From: Gemmatimonadota bacterium
Lineage (GTDB): Bacteria; Gemmatimonadota; Gemmatimonadetes; Gemmatimonadales; Gemmatimonadaceae
Length of the DNA stretch: 64,000 nucleotides
Direction: 5' to 3'
NCBI GenBank assembly: GCA_026387915.1
Contig: JAPLKS010000005.1
Span: 124,001-188,000, forward strand
Below the pieces are notes generated by a model. It saw only the letters and a list, made by a program, of their open reading frames with translations. It ran no database searches and was not told the origin of the DNA. Positions 37,432 to 46,795 of the stretch are shown here, piece after piece (within the stretch, counting starts at the first letter, position 1; each line of letters begins with the position of its first letter). The translations under genes were made by a program, and so were the position numbers.

Positions 37432-38238
37432 ATGACCGATCAATCACCTGCGTCCCTGCTCGCCATTGCCGTCGCCGCCGCGCGTGACGCCGCCTCGGTC
37501 ATTCGGGACGCCACGCCACGCCGCGGGGCGATCGTCTGGCAGGAGAAATCCGCCACCGATTTTGTGAGTGAAGTCGACCTCGCGGCGGAAAAGCGAATTT
37601 TCGACACCGTTCGTGCCCACGCCCCACAGGCCCGTTTCCTCGCCGAAGAAACCGCCAACCAGATCGGGCCGGACGAGCAGGCGAGCGGGCTCGTTTTTGT
37701 CGCGGATCCCCTCGACGGCACCACCAACTTCCTGCACGGCTACCCCGAGTACGCCGTTTCCATTGGCGTCCTCCGCGACGGCATCCTCGTCGCCGGCGTC
37801 GTCATCGACATCCCAGGCGGCGAGGAGTTTACCGCCACCCTCGGAGGCGGCACTCGGCTCAATGGCGAGCCCTGCCACGTGTCGGCCACCAGCAACCCGC
37901 AGCGGACACTCATTGGCACGGGATTCCCCTTCAAGGTCCACGCCGAAATCGCCCCCTACCAAGCCCAAATGAGCCGCGTGATGGCCGGCGTAAGCGGCGT
38001 CCGGCGCCCCGGCGCCGCCTCCATCGACCTCGCCAGCGTGGCCTGCGGACGGTTCGACGCCTTTTGGGAGAACATCCTCTCGCCGTGGGACATCGCCGCC
38101 GGCATCCTCCTTGTCCGCGAGGCCGGTGGCATCGCCACCAACCTGCAGGGGGAGCCCTGCCCCGTGGCGCACACGGGGGTGATCGCGGGGAACGCGGCTA
38201 TGCACCAGTGGCTCACAGCGACGATAGCCGCCGACTGA
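37432..38238 (+). CDS. inositol monophosphatase family phosphatase (SuhB/HisN-like)
   Basis: Mg2+-dependent phosphatase with metal-binding residues in LAEE (E70-E71 region), DPLDGTTNF and the C-terminal WDIAAGILLVREAGG. The start MTDQSPASLL at 37432 is chosen over the 10-residue upstream extension because the latter overlaps the trpS start. Likely substrates are inositol-1-phosphate, histidinol-phosphate or other sugar phosphates; the SuhB role in rRNA antitermination cannot be told from sequence. Length 268 aa. Confidence 0.95.
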   Translation: MTDQSPASLLAIAVAAARDAASVIRDATPRRGAIVWQEKSATDFVSEVDLAAEKRIFDTVRAHAPQARFLAEETANQIGPDEQASGLVFVADPLDGTTNFLHGYPEYAVSIGVLRDGILVAGVVIDIPGGEEFTATLGGGTRLNGEPCHVSATSNPQRTLIGTGFPFKVHAEIAPYQAQMSRVMAGVSGVRRPGAASIDLASVACGRFDAFWENILSPWDIAAGILLVREAGGIATNLQGEPCPVAHTGVIAGNAAMHQWLTATIAAD

Positions 38239-38247
38239 CAGCAATAA

Positions 38248-38369
38248 CGAGTAGGCAGTAGACGGTAGACCGTAGACCGTCCACGTTTAGAGGCGGTACC
38301 GTGCCGGCAGCTCTCCCTTCAGCCACCAAACGCGTACCGTCGACCGTCTATAGGTCCACCGTCTACTCG
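38248..38369. repeat. large imperfect palindrome, ACCGT-rich (site A)
   Basis: Two ~47-nt arms (38248-38294 and 38322-38369) beginning CGAGTAG and ending CTACTCG form a long imperfect inverted repeat with a 27-nt loop. The arms are built of GACGGT/GACCGT words (GTAGACGGTAGACCGTAGACC). It fills the gap between the phosphatase and ftcD. It is either a REP-like/MITE-like element or an imperfect terminator; no transposase is nearby. Confidence 0.7.
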
Positions 38370-38383
38370 CCCCAGCCTTTCCA

Positions 38384-39907
38384 ATGAAACTCGTCGAGTT
38401 CGTCCCCAACTTCTCCGAAGGCCGCCGCCCTGAGATCGTCGCCCAAATCCGCGACGCTATCGCCGCCGTCGAAGGAGTCGCCATTCTCGACGTCAGCAGC
38501 GACCCGAGTCACAACCGCACCGTCCTTACCGCCGTCGCCCCAGCCGACCGCGCCGTCGATGCGGCCTTCCGCGGCATCGCCAAAGCCTGCGAGCTGATCG
38601 ACCTCAATACCCACAGCGGCGAACACCCCCGCATCGGCGCCACCGACGTCTGCCCCTTCATTCCGCTCGACGGCGCCACTATGGACGACTGCATCGCCCT
38701 CGCACGCGAACTCGGCGCACGCGTCGGCACAGAACTCGGCATCCCCGTCTTCCTCTACGAACGCGCCGCCACGCGCCCGGATCGCGAAAATCTCGCCGAC
38801 GTGCGCCGTGGTGAGTTCGAACTGGCCAAACAGGAAATCGGGCAGAACACCAACCGCGTTCCCGACTTCGGCCCCAACGCCATTCACAAAACCGCTGGCG
38901 CCACCGTCATTGGCGCGCGTCCATTTCTGGTGGCGTACAACGTCTATCTCGGCGGCAAGGAAAACGTGCAGGTGGCCAAGGACGTCGCCAAAGCCGTGCG
39001 CGGCTCCAGCGGTGGACTGCGCTACGTCAAAGGCCTTGGCCTCGAGGTCGATGGCCAGGCGCAGGTCTCCATGAATCTCGTGGACACCGACAAAACCCCG
39101 CTCTACCGCGCCTACGACGCCGTGCGCACCGAAGCCGAAGCGCGCGGCGTCACGCCCACCAAGAGCGAACTCATCGGACTGGTCCCCGAACGCGTCCTCT
39201 TCGAAACCGCAGCGCGCTACATTCGCCTGCCAAACTTCAGCACGGCGATGGTGCTCGAGCACAAAGTGCGCGCCGCCATCGGTGGAGGCGAATCACTCAG
39301 CGGATTCGTCGCCGCCGTCGCCAGCGGTGCGCCCGTCCCAGGGGGCGGATCCGTCAGCGCGCTCGCCGGTCAACTTGCCGCCGCGCTCGCGCAGATGGTC
39401 GCCGGACTCACCGTGGGGCGAAAAAAGTACGCGGCCGTCGAGCCAGAAATGAAAGAGCTCGCGCTCGCCGCCGTTACCCTAGGCAACCAACTCTCCGCGC
39501 TCGTCACCAAAGACTCCGACGCCTACGCGCTCGTCAGCAACGCGTACAAGCTTCCCAAGGAAACGCCGAGCGAGCAGGCGGCACGCGACGCTGCCATCTT
39601 GCGTGCACTCATCACCGCCGCCGAGGTGCCACTCGAGACCGCGCGCGCCTGCGCCGCCGTCGCCGCACTCGCGGTCACCTGCGCCACCAAGGGCAATACG
39701 AACGCCGTAAGTGACGCCGGTGTGGCCGCGCTCCTCGCTGATGCCGCGTGCCGCGGCGCCGCGTACAACGTGCGCATCAACGTTGCCGCCATGTCCGACA
39801 AATCGGCCGGCACCGCGCTCGCGGCCGAGGCCGCGCGCCTCGTGGCCGAGACGGCCGCCGCAGCCGCGACCGCGACCGCTGCCGTGGAGCGCGCCATCGG
39901 TGACTGA
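38384..39907 (+). CDS. ftcD: bifunctional glutamate formimidoyltransferase / formimidoyl-THF cyclodeaminase
   Basis: Links histidine catabolism to one-carbon metabolism: transfers the formimino group from formiminoglutamate to tetrahydrofolate, then releases ammonia to give 5,10-methenyl-THF. Residues ~1-300 are the transferase (VEFVPNFSEGR, catalytic His81 in SGEHPRIGATD); ~305-507 the cyclodeaminase (SGAPVPGGGSVSAL, helical bundle). At 507 aa it is close to the fused mammalian FTCD (541 aa). No hut genes are in the window. Nine bases later a YwaF-like gene starts. Confidence 0.95.
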   Translation: MKLVEFVPNFSEGRRPEIVAQIRDAIAAVEGVAILDVSSDPSHNRTVLTAVAPADRAVDAAFRGIAKACELIDLNTHSGEHPRIGATDVCPFIPLDGATMDDCIALARELGARVGTELGIPVFLYERAATRPDRENLADVRRGEFELAKQEIGQNTNRVPDFGPNAIHKTAGATVIGARPFLVAYNVYLGGKENVQVAKDVAKAVRGSSGGLRYVKGLGLEVDGQAQVSMNLVDTDKTPLYRAYDAVRTEAEARGVTPTKSELIGLVPERVLFETAARYIRLPNFSTAMVLEHKVRAAIGGGESLSGFVAAVASGAPVPGGGSVSALAGQLAAALAQMVAGLTVGRKKYAAVEPEMKELALAAVTLGNQLSALVTKDSDAYALVSNAYKLPKETPSEQAARDAAILRALITAAEVPLETARACAAVAALAVTCATKGNTNAVSDAGVAALLADAACRGAAYNVRINVAAMSDKSAGTALAAEAARLVAETAAAAATATAAVERAIGD

Positions 39908-39916
39908 GCGCGCGCA

Positions 39917-40645
39917 GTGAACCTCCGCGACTACTTCGTCGCCGACTATCACGGGGCCCCGTTCGAACTCTTCGGACGAGCCCACCTGCTCTCGCTCGCC
40001 CTCCTCGCGGCACTGGCCATCGCGCTCATCAGTCTCCGCGGCAGCCATCACATCACACGCCGACGGGTGCGCGTCGGCCTCGCCCTCTCCTTGGCGGTCG
40101 CCGAGCTCTCGTGGCATTGGTGGAGCCTCGAGTATGCGCAATGGACACTCGACGCAAACCTCCCGCTGCATCTCTGCACCGCGCTCATCTGGCTGTCGGT
40201 GTACGCGCTGCTCTCGCTCGACGTCGTCGCGTACGAGTTTGTCTATTTCCTTGGGATCGGCGGGCCTTTACAAGGCATCCTCACGCCTGACGCCGGCGCC
40301 TATGGGCTTCCGCACTTCCGCGCCGTGCAAACCATGGCATCGCACGGCCTCATCATCATCACGGCACTCTACCTCACCTTCGTCGAAGGGCTCCGCCCAC
40401 GACCGGGTTCCGTGCGACGCGTCGTGACCGGCGCAGTGATGTACATGGCGCTCGTGACCGTGGTGAACGTCGCCGTCGGTAGCAACTACATGTTCACGCT
40501 GCACAAGCCGCCTACCGCGAGCCTACTCGATGCGCTGGGGCCATGGCCGTTCTACCTAGTACCGATGATCGGCATCGGCATTCTGAACTGCATCATTTTG
40601 TATGTGCCGTTCGCCATCCTCGACCGCCGCTCGCAGTCGTCCTGA
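39917..40645 (+). CDS. TIGR02206/YwaF family membrane protein
   Basis: 242-aa integral membrane protein with about six or seven helices (LLSLALLAALAIALISL, LPLHLCTALIWLSVYALLSL, YFLGIGGPLQGILTP, HGLIIITALYLTFV, VMYMALVTVVNVAVGSNYMF, FYLVPMIGIGILNCIILYVPF). Conserved features of the family, such as LPLHLC and GGPLQGILTP, are present. Related human TMEM164 is an acyltransferase; the bacterial function is unknown. GTG start. Convergent with map across 45 nt that hold only weak stem-loops. Confidence 0.9.
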   Translation: MNLRDYFVADYHGAPFELFGRAHLLSLALLAALAIALISLRGSHHITRRRVRVGLALSLAVAELSWHWWSLEYAQWTLDANLPLHLCTALIWLSVYALLSLDVVAYEFVYFLGIGGPLQGILTPDAGAYGLPHFRAVQTMASHGLIIITALYLTFVEGLRPRPGSVRRVVTGAVMYMALVTVVNVAVGSNYMFTLHKPPTASLLDALGPWPFYLVPMIGIGILNCIILYVPFAILDRRSQSS

Positions 40646-40690
40646 CGCACGCAACCACCGCGACACCGTGCGGCTGGCGCCGCGCAGCAA

Positions 40691-41440
40691 CTAGCGAGTG
40701 AGAACCCGCGGCCCCTGCTCGGTAATCGCGACCGTGTGTTCGAAGTGCGCGCTGCGCTTGCCGTCAGCGGTCACCACCGTCCACTTGTCCGACAACGTGC
40801 GCGTGGCCGCCGTGCCGAGATTCACCATCGGCTCAATCGCCAGCGTCAGCCCAGCCACCAGCTTCATGCCGCGCTTCGGTTTTCCGTGATTGGGCACCTG
40901 CGGCTCTTCATGCATCTGAAAACCAACACCGTGCCCCACGAGCTCGCGCACCACCGTAAGGCGCCCCTTCACCACTAGCCCCTCGATCGCCGCGCCAATG
41001 TCGCCAATGTGATTTCCAATCACGCAGGCCTCGATTCCCGCTTCCAAACTTGCCTCCGTCACGCGCAGCAACCGCTCGGTGTCAGCATCCACCGGTCCCA
41101 CTGGCCACGTGCGCGCCGAATCCGTGTGCATGCCGCCAAAGAACACGCCGATGTCCACCGAGATAATGTCGCCCTCGCGCAGCACGCGCTTGGCCGACGG
41201 AATCCCGTGCACAATCTCTTCGTTGATGGACGCGCAAATCGATGCCGGAAACCCGTAGAGTCCCTTGAATGACGGCGTCGCCCCTTCGTGCGAGCGAATG
41301 AAGTTTTCACACACGCGGTCGAGGTCGAGCGTGCTCACCCCTGGGCGCACCGCAGCGCGCACCGCTTCATGCGCGGCGAACATGATCTTGCCGCCCGCGG
41401 CCATCGTCTCGAGCTCGCGTGGGCTTTTTAGCTGGACCAT
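40691..41440 (-). CDS. map: methionine aminopeptidase, type I
   Basis: Removes the initiator Met. Five metal ligands recognisable: D in ISVDIGV, D in MHTDSART, H in GHGVGFQMHEEP, E in AIEPM and E near SAHFEHTVAI. ATG at 40440-equivalent position 41440 is preceded by AAGG; a GTG lies one codon earlier. Length 249 aa. It closes the spc operon here, with the adk stop four bases upstream. In many bacteria infA, rpmJ and the alpha operon follow; in this genome the cluster stops at map. Confidence 0.97.
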   Translation of the reverse strand: MVQLKSPRELETMAAGGKIMFAAHEAVRAAVRPGVSTLDLDRVCENFIRSHEGATPSFKGLYGFPASICASINEEIVHGIPSAKRVLREGDIISVDIGVFFGGMHTDSARTWPVGPVDADTERLLRVTEASLEAGIEACVIGNHIGDIGAAIEGLVVKGRLTVVRELVGHGVGFQMHEEPQVPNHGKPKRGMKLVAGLTLAIEPMVNLGTAATRTLSDKWTVVTADGKRSAHFEHTVAITEQGPRVLTR

Positions 41441-41443
41441 CAC

Positions 41444-42094
41444 TCAGCCCTTGCCGACAGCCTTCAGGGCACGCGCTTGCACCTCTTCCAACGCGCCCAG
41501 CGCATTGATCTCGGCGATGTTGGCGCCGTGCGCGCGATACCACGCTACCACCGGCGCCGTTTGCGCTTCATACACACGCATTCGGTTCCGCACGGCATCG
41601 GGTTCGTCGTCCTTGCGACGCACCAGCGTCCCCTTGGGCGACTGCGCGCACTCGGCGTGCGTCTCACCAGGCGCACGTCCCGTGAACGGCGTCTGACAGC
41701 CGTCGCACACCGTACGGCCTGACAACCGGGCCACCAACGCATCTTCGGCAATCGTGAACAACATCACGACGTCGAGCGGTCGGTTCAGCTCGGCGAGTAC
41801 CGCCGTGAGTCCCTCGGCCTGCGGCACCGTGCGCACCACGCCGTCGAGCACCACGCCGCGCGCCTGCTCCGGCGCCGCCAAGGCCTGCTTCATGATCCCG
41901 AGAATCACCACATCGGGCACCAGATCGCCACGGTCCATGTAGCCCTTGGCTTCGAGCCCAAGGGGCGTCCCCGCCTTCACGGCGGCGCGCAACACGTCTC
42001 CCGTAGCGATCTTGGGGACGCCGAGGGCAGCGGCAATGCGCTCCCCCTGCGTCCCCTTGCCGGCGCCCGGAGGTCCGAGCAGCACGACGATCAT
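41444..42094 (-). CDS. adk: adenylate kinase
   Basis: ATP + AMP to 2 ADP. Walker A GPPGAGKGTQ and AMP-binding GDVLRAA are normal. The LID region has the CxxC (CDGCQTPF) and a later Cys (HAECAQSP), so it may be a zinc-type LID. The AMP-site motif usually written DGFPRT is DGVVRT here; the Arg is kept but Phe-Pro is replaced. ATG at 42094 has AGGA before it; an N-terminal extension upstream is not used. 216 aa. Confidence 0.96.
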   Translation of the reverse strand: MIVVLLGPPGAGKGTQGERIAAALGVPKIATGDVLRAAVKAGTPLGLEAKGYMDRGDLVPDVVILGIMKQALAAPEQARGVVLDGVVRTVPQAEGLTAVLAELNRPLDVVMLFTIAEDALVARLSGRTVCDGCQTPFTGRAPGETHAECAQSPKGTLVRRKDDEPDAVRNRMRVYEAQTAPVVAWYRAHGANIAEINALGALEEVQARALKAVGKG

Positions 42095-42104
42095 AGTGTC
42101 GTTC

Positions 42105-43448
42105 CTACTGCCAGGACCCGTCGGCCTGACGGCCACGGAACCGGACACGTCCCTTCTTCATGAACCCGTCATACTTGCGCAGCAACAAGTGCTGCTGCAT
42201 CTGCGCCATCGTATCGAGTGCCACGCCCACCACGATCAGCAGCGATGTGCCGCCGAACTTGAAGGGCACGTTCACGAGATCCGCAATCCAGATCGGCAGG
42301 AGCGCGATGATCGTGAGGAAGATGGCGCCCGGGAACGTAATGCGGCTCACCACCTGATCGATGTATTCGGCCGTCTTCGACCCCGGCTTGATGCCCGGAA
42401 TGAAGCCGCCCTGCTTCTTCAGGTTTTCCGCCAAATCGATCGGGTTGAAAATGATCGACGTGTAGAAGTACGTGAAGAACAGAATCAGCACGGCGGACAG
42501 GGCGAAATACAGCCACGTCCCCGGCTGGAAGTAATCGGAGAAATCCTTGAGGCGTTCGTTGCCGCTGAACTGGGCCAACGCGCCCGGCACCACGATCAAC
42601 GACTGCGCGAAGATGATCGGCATCACGCCGGCACTATTGATGCGGAGCGGAATGAAGTTCTTCGCCGCCTCGCGCTGACGGCCACGGGCCATCGTGCGCT
42701 GCGGAATCTGGATGGCAATGCGGCGCGCAGCGAGCGTGATCATGACGACGCCGGCCACCACACCCAACATCAGGAAGCCAATGGCAATCAGCCCAAGCAC
42801 GTTCACCGCGCCCGTGCTCACAAAGCCAACCGTCTGCCCAATGCCCGGCCAGAAGCGTTCGACGATCGAGAAGAAGATGAGGAGCGACGCGCCGTTGCCG
42901 AGCCCGCGTTCCGTGATCTGCTCACCAAGCCACATCACGAAAATCGCACCCGTCGTCAACACCAGCGTCATCTGCAACTTGAAGCCAAAGCCCGGCGTGC
43001 TCACGGCACCCTGCACACTTTCCGTGAACAGCGAGAAGCCCCACGCCTGCACCAGCGCCAATACGACGGTCGCGTAGCGCGTCCCCTGCGTGATCTTTTT
43101 CCGACCCTCTTCGTCCTTCTGCATCTTGTCCACCTGCGGCAACACCGCGCCCGCGATCTGCGCAAAGATGCTGGCCGAGATGTACGGCATGATGCCGAGC
43201 GCAAAGATCTGCGCACGGCTCAGGTTGCCGCCGACGAACATGTCATACAGGCCGAAGAAACCGCCGGCCCCGCCCTTCTGCTGATTGAGGAAGAAGTCCA
43301 CCATCGCCTGCACGTCCACGCCCGGCGCCGCCACGTGCGACCCGATGCGGTAGACAACCAAGCACAGGAACGTGAAGGTGATCTTCTGCCAGAGCTCCGG
43401 CGTGCGATAGATATTCGTCAGCGCCGAAGCGGGATTGGCCTGCGCCAT
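42105..43448 (-). CDS. secY: preprotein translocase subunit SecY
   Basis: Core channel of the Sec translocon, 447 aa with ten helices. First cytoplasmic segment (ALTNIYRTPELWQKITFTFL), plug helix region and the C-terminal LLLRKYDGFMKKGRVRFRGR are recognisable, as is GSHVAAPGVD after TM1. Lies between rplO and adk as in most spc operons; the rplO stop is 1 nt from its start codon. Confidence 0.98.
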   Translation of the reverse strand: MAQANPASALTNIYRTPELWQKITFTFLCLVVYRIGSHVAAPGVDVQAMVDFFLNQQKGGAGGFFGLYDMFVGGNLSRAQIFALGIMPYISASIFAQIAGAVLPQVDKMQKDEEGRKKITQGTRYATVVLALVQAWGFSLFTESVQGAVSTPGFGFKLQMTLVLTTGAIFVMWLGEQITERGLGNGASLLIFFSIVERFWPGIGQTVGFVSTGAVNVLGLIAIGFLMLGVVAGVVMITLAARRIAIQIPQRTMARGRQREAAKNFIPLRINSAGVMPIIFAQSLIVVPGALAQFSGNERLKDFSDYFQPGTWLYFALSAVLILFFTYFYTSIIFNPIDLAENLKKQGGFIPGIKPGSKTAEYIDQVVSRITFPGAIFLTIIALLPIWIADLVNVPFKFGGTSLLIVVGVALDTMAQMQQHLLLRKYDGFMKKGRVRFRGRQADGSWQ

Positions 43449-43449
43449 G

Positions 43450-43914
43450 TTACTCCTCGACGCGTCCGCCGGCCGCGAGAACCTTCTCGCGAGCGGTGGC
43501 GCTCATTTTGATTCCACGCACCGTCACCGCATGCGTCAACTCGCCAGTCGCGAGCAACTTCGCCGGACCCTTCGACGCCTTGATCAGTCCCGCCGTCGCC
43601 AACGTCTCCTGCGTCACCTCAGCACCCTGCGGCAGCAGCGTGAGATCCGACAGCTTGACGATCTGCGATTCAACGCGGAACGGATTCGTAAAGCCGCGCT
43701 TCGGCACGCGACGCGTCATCGGCATCTGGCCGCCTTCGAAATGCGGCTTGTTACCACCGTGACCGTGGTGGCCCGAACGCGCCTTGATACCCTTATGTCC
43801 CTTGCCCGACGTCTTACCCGTGCCCGAACCCGGGCCGCGGCCAAGACGCTTGCGGTTCCGGTGCGAACCCGGAGCCGGCATCAGGTTGTGGAGACCAATT
43901 TTCTCTGTCGTCAC
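43450..43914 (-). CDS. rplO: 50S ribosomal protein L15
   Basis: Late-assembly 50S protein. [21 protein letters not shown] and [14 protein letters not shown] are the standard N-terminal Arg/Gly-rich region. GTG start at 43914; 154 aa. It lies 4 nt after the L30 stop and 1 nt before secY, so the three are translated as one unit. Confidence 0.97.
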   Translation of the reverse strand: MTTEKIGLHNLMPAPGSHRNRKRLGRGPGSGTGKTSGKGHKGIKARSGHHGHGGNKPHFEGGQMPMTRRVPKRGFTNPFRVESQIVKLSDLTLLPQGAEVTQETLATAGLIKASKGPAKLLATGELTHAVTVRGIKMSATAREKVLAAGGRVEE

Positions 43915-43918
43915 GTGG

Positions 43919-44170
43919 TTAGTCCTCGACCGGGGTGACCGTCACCAGGTGACGGACCCGCTTGATCATGCCGCGAAGCGCCGGCGAATCCGGGTGCACG
44001 ACCTCCGACTGATGGTGCCGGAGACCGATCGCTTCCAGATTCGCGCGCATACGCGCCGTCTGTCCGATGCCGCTCTTCACCTGCTTAATCCGCACCTTCC
44101 CCTCCGTGAGGGTATTGGGCGGGGTCGTCTTGGGACCGCGCTGGCGGTGCCACACAAATGTCCTAGGCAT
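43919..44170 (-). CDS. rpmD: 50S ribosomal protein L30 with N-terminal extension
   Basis: The core ([20 protein letters not shown] ... [16 protein letters not shown]) is a normal ~58-residue L30. The ATG at 44170 has a strong AAGGAGG six bases upstream and overlaps rpsE by 8 nt; it adds 25 residues ([20 protein letters not shown]) not found in common L30s. A GTG at 44095 (with GGAGG five bases before) would give the ordinary length. I use the longer frame because its ribosome site is better, but the short form is possible. Confidence 0.88.
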   Translation of the reverse strand: MPRTFVWHRQRGPKTTPPNTLTEGKVRIKQVKSGIGQTARMRANLEAIGLRHHQSEVVHPDSPALRGMIKRVRHLVTVTPVED

Positions 44171-44984
44171 GCGAAGCCTCCTTCACCTTAGCGCGCGACC
44201 GGTAGCCGAGCGACGACACTTCTACACCGCGCTCACGCGCGATCTGCTCGACCGTCGTCAACGACAATAGTCCGTTCATCGCCGCCAACACCATGTTGTG
44301 CGGGTTCGTCGAGCCCAGCGACTTCGTCAGAATGTCGCTGATCCCCACGCACTCCATCACCGCGCGCACCGCACCACCGGCAATCACGCCGGCGCCAGGA
44401 GCGGCGGGCTTCATCAAAACGCTGCCCGCGCCATGCTTGCCCACGATTTCGTGAGGAATCGTCGAGCCCGTCATCGGCACCGACACCATATGGCGACGCG
44501 CCCCGTCCACGGCCTTACGGACCGCTTCCGACACTTCGTTCGCCTTGCCCGTTGCGATGCCGACCTTGCCCTGCCCATCGCCCACCGCCACCAGCGCGTT
44601 GAACGAAAAGCGACGGCCGCCCTTCACCACTTTGGCCACGCGGTTGATCGCGATCACGTTCTCAACGAGATCGCTCCCTTCTCCGCGATCGGCACCCGGG
44701 GCGCCGCCACGCTCACCACCACGGCCACGTCCCTCGCCGCCACGTCCGCCGCCCGGCGCACCACCACCCGGGCCACCACGGCCGCGACCGCCACCAGGAC
44801 CGCCGGCTCCACCACCAGGACCACCAGGACCACCACGGCCGCCGCCTGGGCCGCCACGTCCGCCACGGCCCGGAGGACCGTTACGGTTGGCGCCACTACG
44901 CGCGCTGCCGCCCGAACGCGCGCTACCACCCGTGCGCGGCGCTTCGGCAGATCCCGTCGTCGTTGTCGTCGTTTCGTCAGCCAT
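44163..44984 (-). CDS. rpsE: 30S ribosomal protein S5 with ~100-aa RGG-rich extension
   Basis: Residues ~103-273 are a standard S5 ([34 protein letters not shown], ending [11 protein letters not shown]), which shapes the decoding-site ridge and translational fidelity. Residues 1-102 are a low-complexity head: Thr run (TTTTTT), then repeated RGG/PGGG blocks ([28 protein letters not shown]). S5 is usually ~166 aa, so the head adds about 60%. Codon use is GC-rich and Arg/Gly only. Adjacent to L18 (TAAATG) upstream. Confidence 0.95.
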   Translation of the reverse strand: MADETTTTTTGSAEAPRTGGSARSGGSARSGANRNGPPGRGGRGGPGGGRGGPGGPGGGAGGPGGGRGRGGPGGGAPGGGRGGEGRGRGGERGGAPGADRGEGSDLVENVIAINRVAKVVKGGRRFSFNALVAVGDGQGKVGIATGKANEVSEAVRKAVDGARRHMVSVPMTGSTIPHEIVGKHGAGSVLMKPAAPGAGVIAGGAVRAVMECVGISDILTKSLGSTNPHNMVLAAMNGLLSLTTVEQIARERGVEVSSLGYRSRAKVKEASHA

Positions 44985-45341
44985 TTAGAACTCCAGCCCG
45001 CCTTCGCGGGCACCATCGGCCACCGCCTTCACGCGGCCGTGAAACTGATAACCAGCGCGGTCGAACACGACCTTGCTGATGCCGGCGGCCTTGGCCTTCT
45101 CGGCGATCTTCTTCCCGACTTCCACCGACTTCTCGGACTTCTTCCCCGTAAACCCGTTGTCCGTGACCGTCAGCAACGTGTGCTGCGCGTCGTCGTTCAC
45201 CAGTTGGGCCGAGATGTGCTTGTCGGAACGGAACACGACGAGGCGCGGACGCTCCGCCGTACCGTGAACCTTCGCCCGCACACGAATGTGCCGGCGTGTG
45301 CGCAGACCGGAGCGCGTCTTGGGTACTCTCAAACCAGGCAT
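44985..45341 (-). CDS. rplR: 50S ribosomal protein L18
   Basis: 5S rRNA-binding protein, 118 aa. [25 protein letters not shown] N-terminus (seen as [18 protein letters not shown]), [20 protein letters not shown] and [20 protein letters not shown] are conserved. Its ATG shares one base with the L6 stop (TAATG). Confidence 0.97.
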   Translation of the reverse strand: MPGLRVPKTRSGLRTRRHIRVRAKVHGTAERPRLVVFRSDKHISAQLVNDDAQHTLLTVTDNGFTGKKSEKSVEVGKKIAEKAKAAGISKVVFDRAGYQFHGRVKAVADGAREGGLEF

Positions 45342-45880
45342 TACTTACCTCCCGCCTTACCGGCCTTCCGCCGGACAACTTCGCCGGCATACTTGACGCC
45401 CTTGCCCTTATAGGGCTCAGGCTTGCGGAGCGCGCGAATCTCGGCGGCTACCTGACCGACGATCTCCTTATCCGCTCCCTCCACCAACACTTGCGTCGGA
45501 ACCGGTGCCGTCAGCTTGATCCCCTTCGGCGCCTTGAACTCAATCAGGTGCGAAAATCCGAGCGCCAGCTGCAGACCGTACGGCTTCACTTCCGCCTTAT
45601 AGCCTACGCCCGTGATCTCCAACGTCTTGCTGTAGCCCTTCGTCACCCCCTCTACCATGTTGGCAAGGAGCGTGCGCGACAGGCCATGCAACGACTTGTG
45701 CTTCGGTTCGTCCGAAGGGCGCGTGACCAGCGCCTCCGTCCCCTGCACGGCAAGCCCAACTTCCGGATGAAACGTCCGGATGAGCTCGCCCTTCGGTCCC
45801 TTGACCGTCACGATACGACCATTGATGGCCACCGTGACGCCCGCTGGGATCGGAATCGGATGCTTTCCAATACGCGACAT
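45341..45880 (-). CDS. rplF: 50S ribosomal protein L6
   Basis: Binds 23S rRNA near the sarcin-ricin loop. [20 protein letters not shown] at the N-terminus and the C-terminal [15 protein letters not shown] signature are intact. ATG at 45880 chosen by homology; an upstream extension in the same frame is a shadow. Length 179 aa. Confidence 0.98.
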   Translation of the reverse strand: MSRIGKHPIPIPAGVTVAINGRIVTVKGPKGELIRTFHPEVGLAVQGTEALVTRPSDEPKHKSLHGLSRTLLANMVEGVTKGYSKTLEITGVGYKAEVKPYGLQLALGFSHLIEFKAPKGIKLTAPVPTQVLVEGADKEIVGQVAAEIRALRKPEPYKGKGVKYAGEVVRRKAGKAGGK

Positions 45881-45893
45881 ATGCGGCGTCCCC

Positions 45894-46295
45894 CTACCAA
45901 ACCACGGCGAGCAACTCGCCGCCGGTGCGTTGGGCACGTGCCTCGCGGTCGGTCATCAGCCCCTTGGAGGTGCTGAGGATCGCCACGCCGAGGCCGTTCC
46001 GGACACGCGGGATTTCCGCTGCGCCGACATACTTACGCAGACCTGGGCTCGACACCCGCTGCAGTTCTCGAATCACCGGATGACCGCCCTGCGCGTACTT
46101 CAAATGCACGCGAAGCAACGGCTTGCCGTCCTCGGCCGCGACCGTCTTGTAATCGGTGATGAAGTTGTTCTCCTTCAGCAACCGTGCGATCTCGAGTTTC
46201 ATCTTGGATGCCGGCATGTCCACGCGACGGTGCTTCGATCCGCAAGCATTGCGAATCCGCGTGAGCATATCGGCAATCGGGTCAGTCATGCTCAT
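45894..46295 (-). CDS. rpsH: 30S ribosomal protein S8
   Basis: Central-domain 16S binder that in other bacteria autoregulates the spc operon. TDPIADMLTRIRNA start and GGELLAVVW end are conserved. ATG at 46295 (with AGGGG upstream) is preferred over the internal ATG at 46289. Its 166-nt leader contains a perfect 9-bp hairpin and an ACCGT-rich palindrome, so an S8 feedback site could be there. 133 aa. Confidence 0.95.
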   Translation of the reverse strand: MSMTDPIADMLTRIRNACGSKHRRVDMPASKMKLEIARLLKENNFITDYKTVAAEDGKPLLRVHLKYAQGGHPVIRELQRVSSPGLRKYVGAAEIPRVRNGLGVAILSTSKGLMTDREARAQRTGGELLAVVW

Positions 46296-46319
46296 TGAGA
46301 TACCCCTGGTCCTATGGTT

Positions 46320-46340
46320 TCCAGCCAACGTTTGGCTGGA
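46320..46340 (-). promoter_or_regulatory. hairpin in the rpsH leader
   Basis: Perfect 9-bp stem TCCAGCCAA / TTGGCTGGA with a 3-nt loop, 24 nt before the rpsH start. No T-tract follows, so it is a candidate leader element or mRNA-stability structure rather than a terminator. Confidence 0.5.
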
Positions 46341-46412
46341 CTTCTAGGAGTGAATGGACCTGCGGGTGGTGCGTCCTGCGTCACACATCCTGCTCCGTCG
46401 AATACGGGTGAC

Positions 46413-46434
46413 GGATAACCGTGAACGGTCAACC
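46413..46434. repeat. ACCGT-rich partial palindrome (site B)
   Basis: GGATAACCGTGAACGGTCAACC is self-complementary around a 2-nt centre with two mismatched positions. It sits between rpsN and rpsH, in the same relative setting as the other ACCGT-rich sites (A, C, D). No other feature is seen in 46341-46461. Confidence 0.5.
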
Positions 46435-46461
46435 ATACACGACCGACGACCAACTGCCCTA

Positions 46462-46767
46462 CTACCAGCTCGCCTTGCGCACGCCCGGAATCAGTCCCAT
46501 CAGCGCCATGTCCCGGAACGCGATGCGGCTCAATCCGAAGTGGGAGATGTAGGCACGCGACCGGCCGCTCATCGAGCAACGATTGCGCACACGCTCCGCC
46601 GCCGAGTTCCGCGGAAGCTTCTGCAGCGCCACCTGCGCCGCACGCTTCTCTGCGTCACTGGCCTTGGTGCTCACCATCACGACCTTAAGCGCGGCGCGCT
46701 TGACCGCAAACTTCGCGACCAGCTTCTTCCGACGCTCGTTCTTCTCAATGCTGCTTTTCTTGGCCAT
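46462..46767 (-). CDS. rpsN: 30S ribosomal protein S14 (zinc-free long form)
   Basis: 101-aa C-minus S14. [19 protein letters not shown] start and [20 protein letters not shown] end are conserved; only one Cys is present ([10 protein letters not shown]), so the short zinc form (CxxC...CxxC) is excluded. Lies between rplE and the leader region of rpsH. Confidence 0.96.
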   Translation of the reverse strand: MAKKSSIEKNERRKKLVAKFAVKRAALKVVMVSTKASDAEKRAAQVALQKLPRNSAAERVRNRCSMSGRSRAYISHFGLSRIAFRDMALMGLIPGVRKASW

Positions 46768-46795
46768 CGTTATTAGTCTCGTGAAGTCGGTTCGG

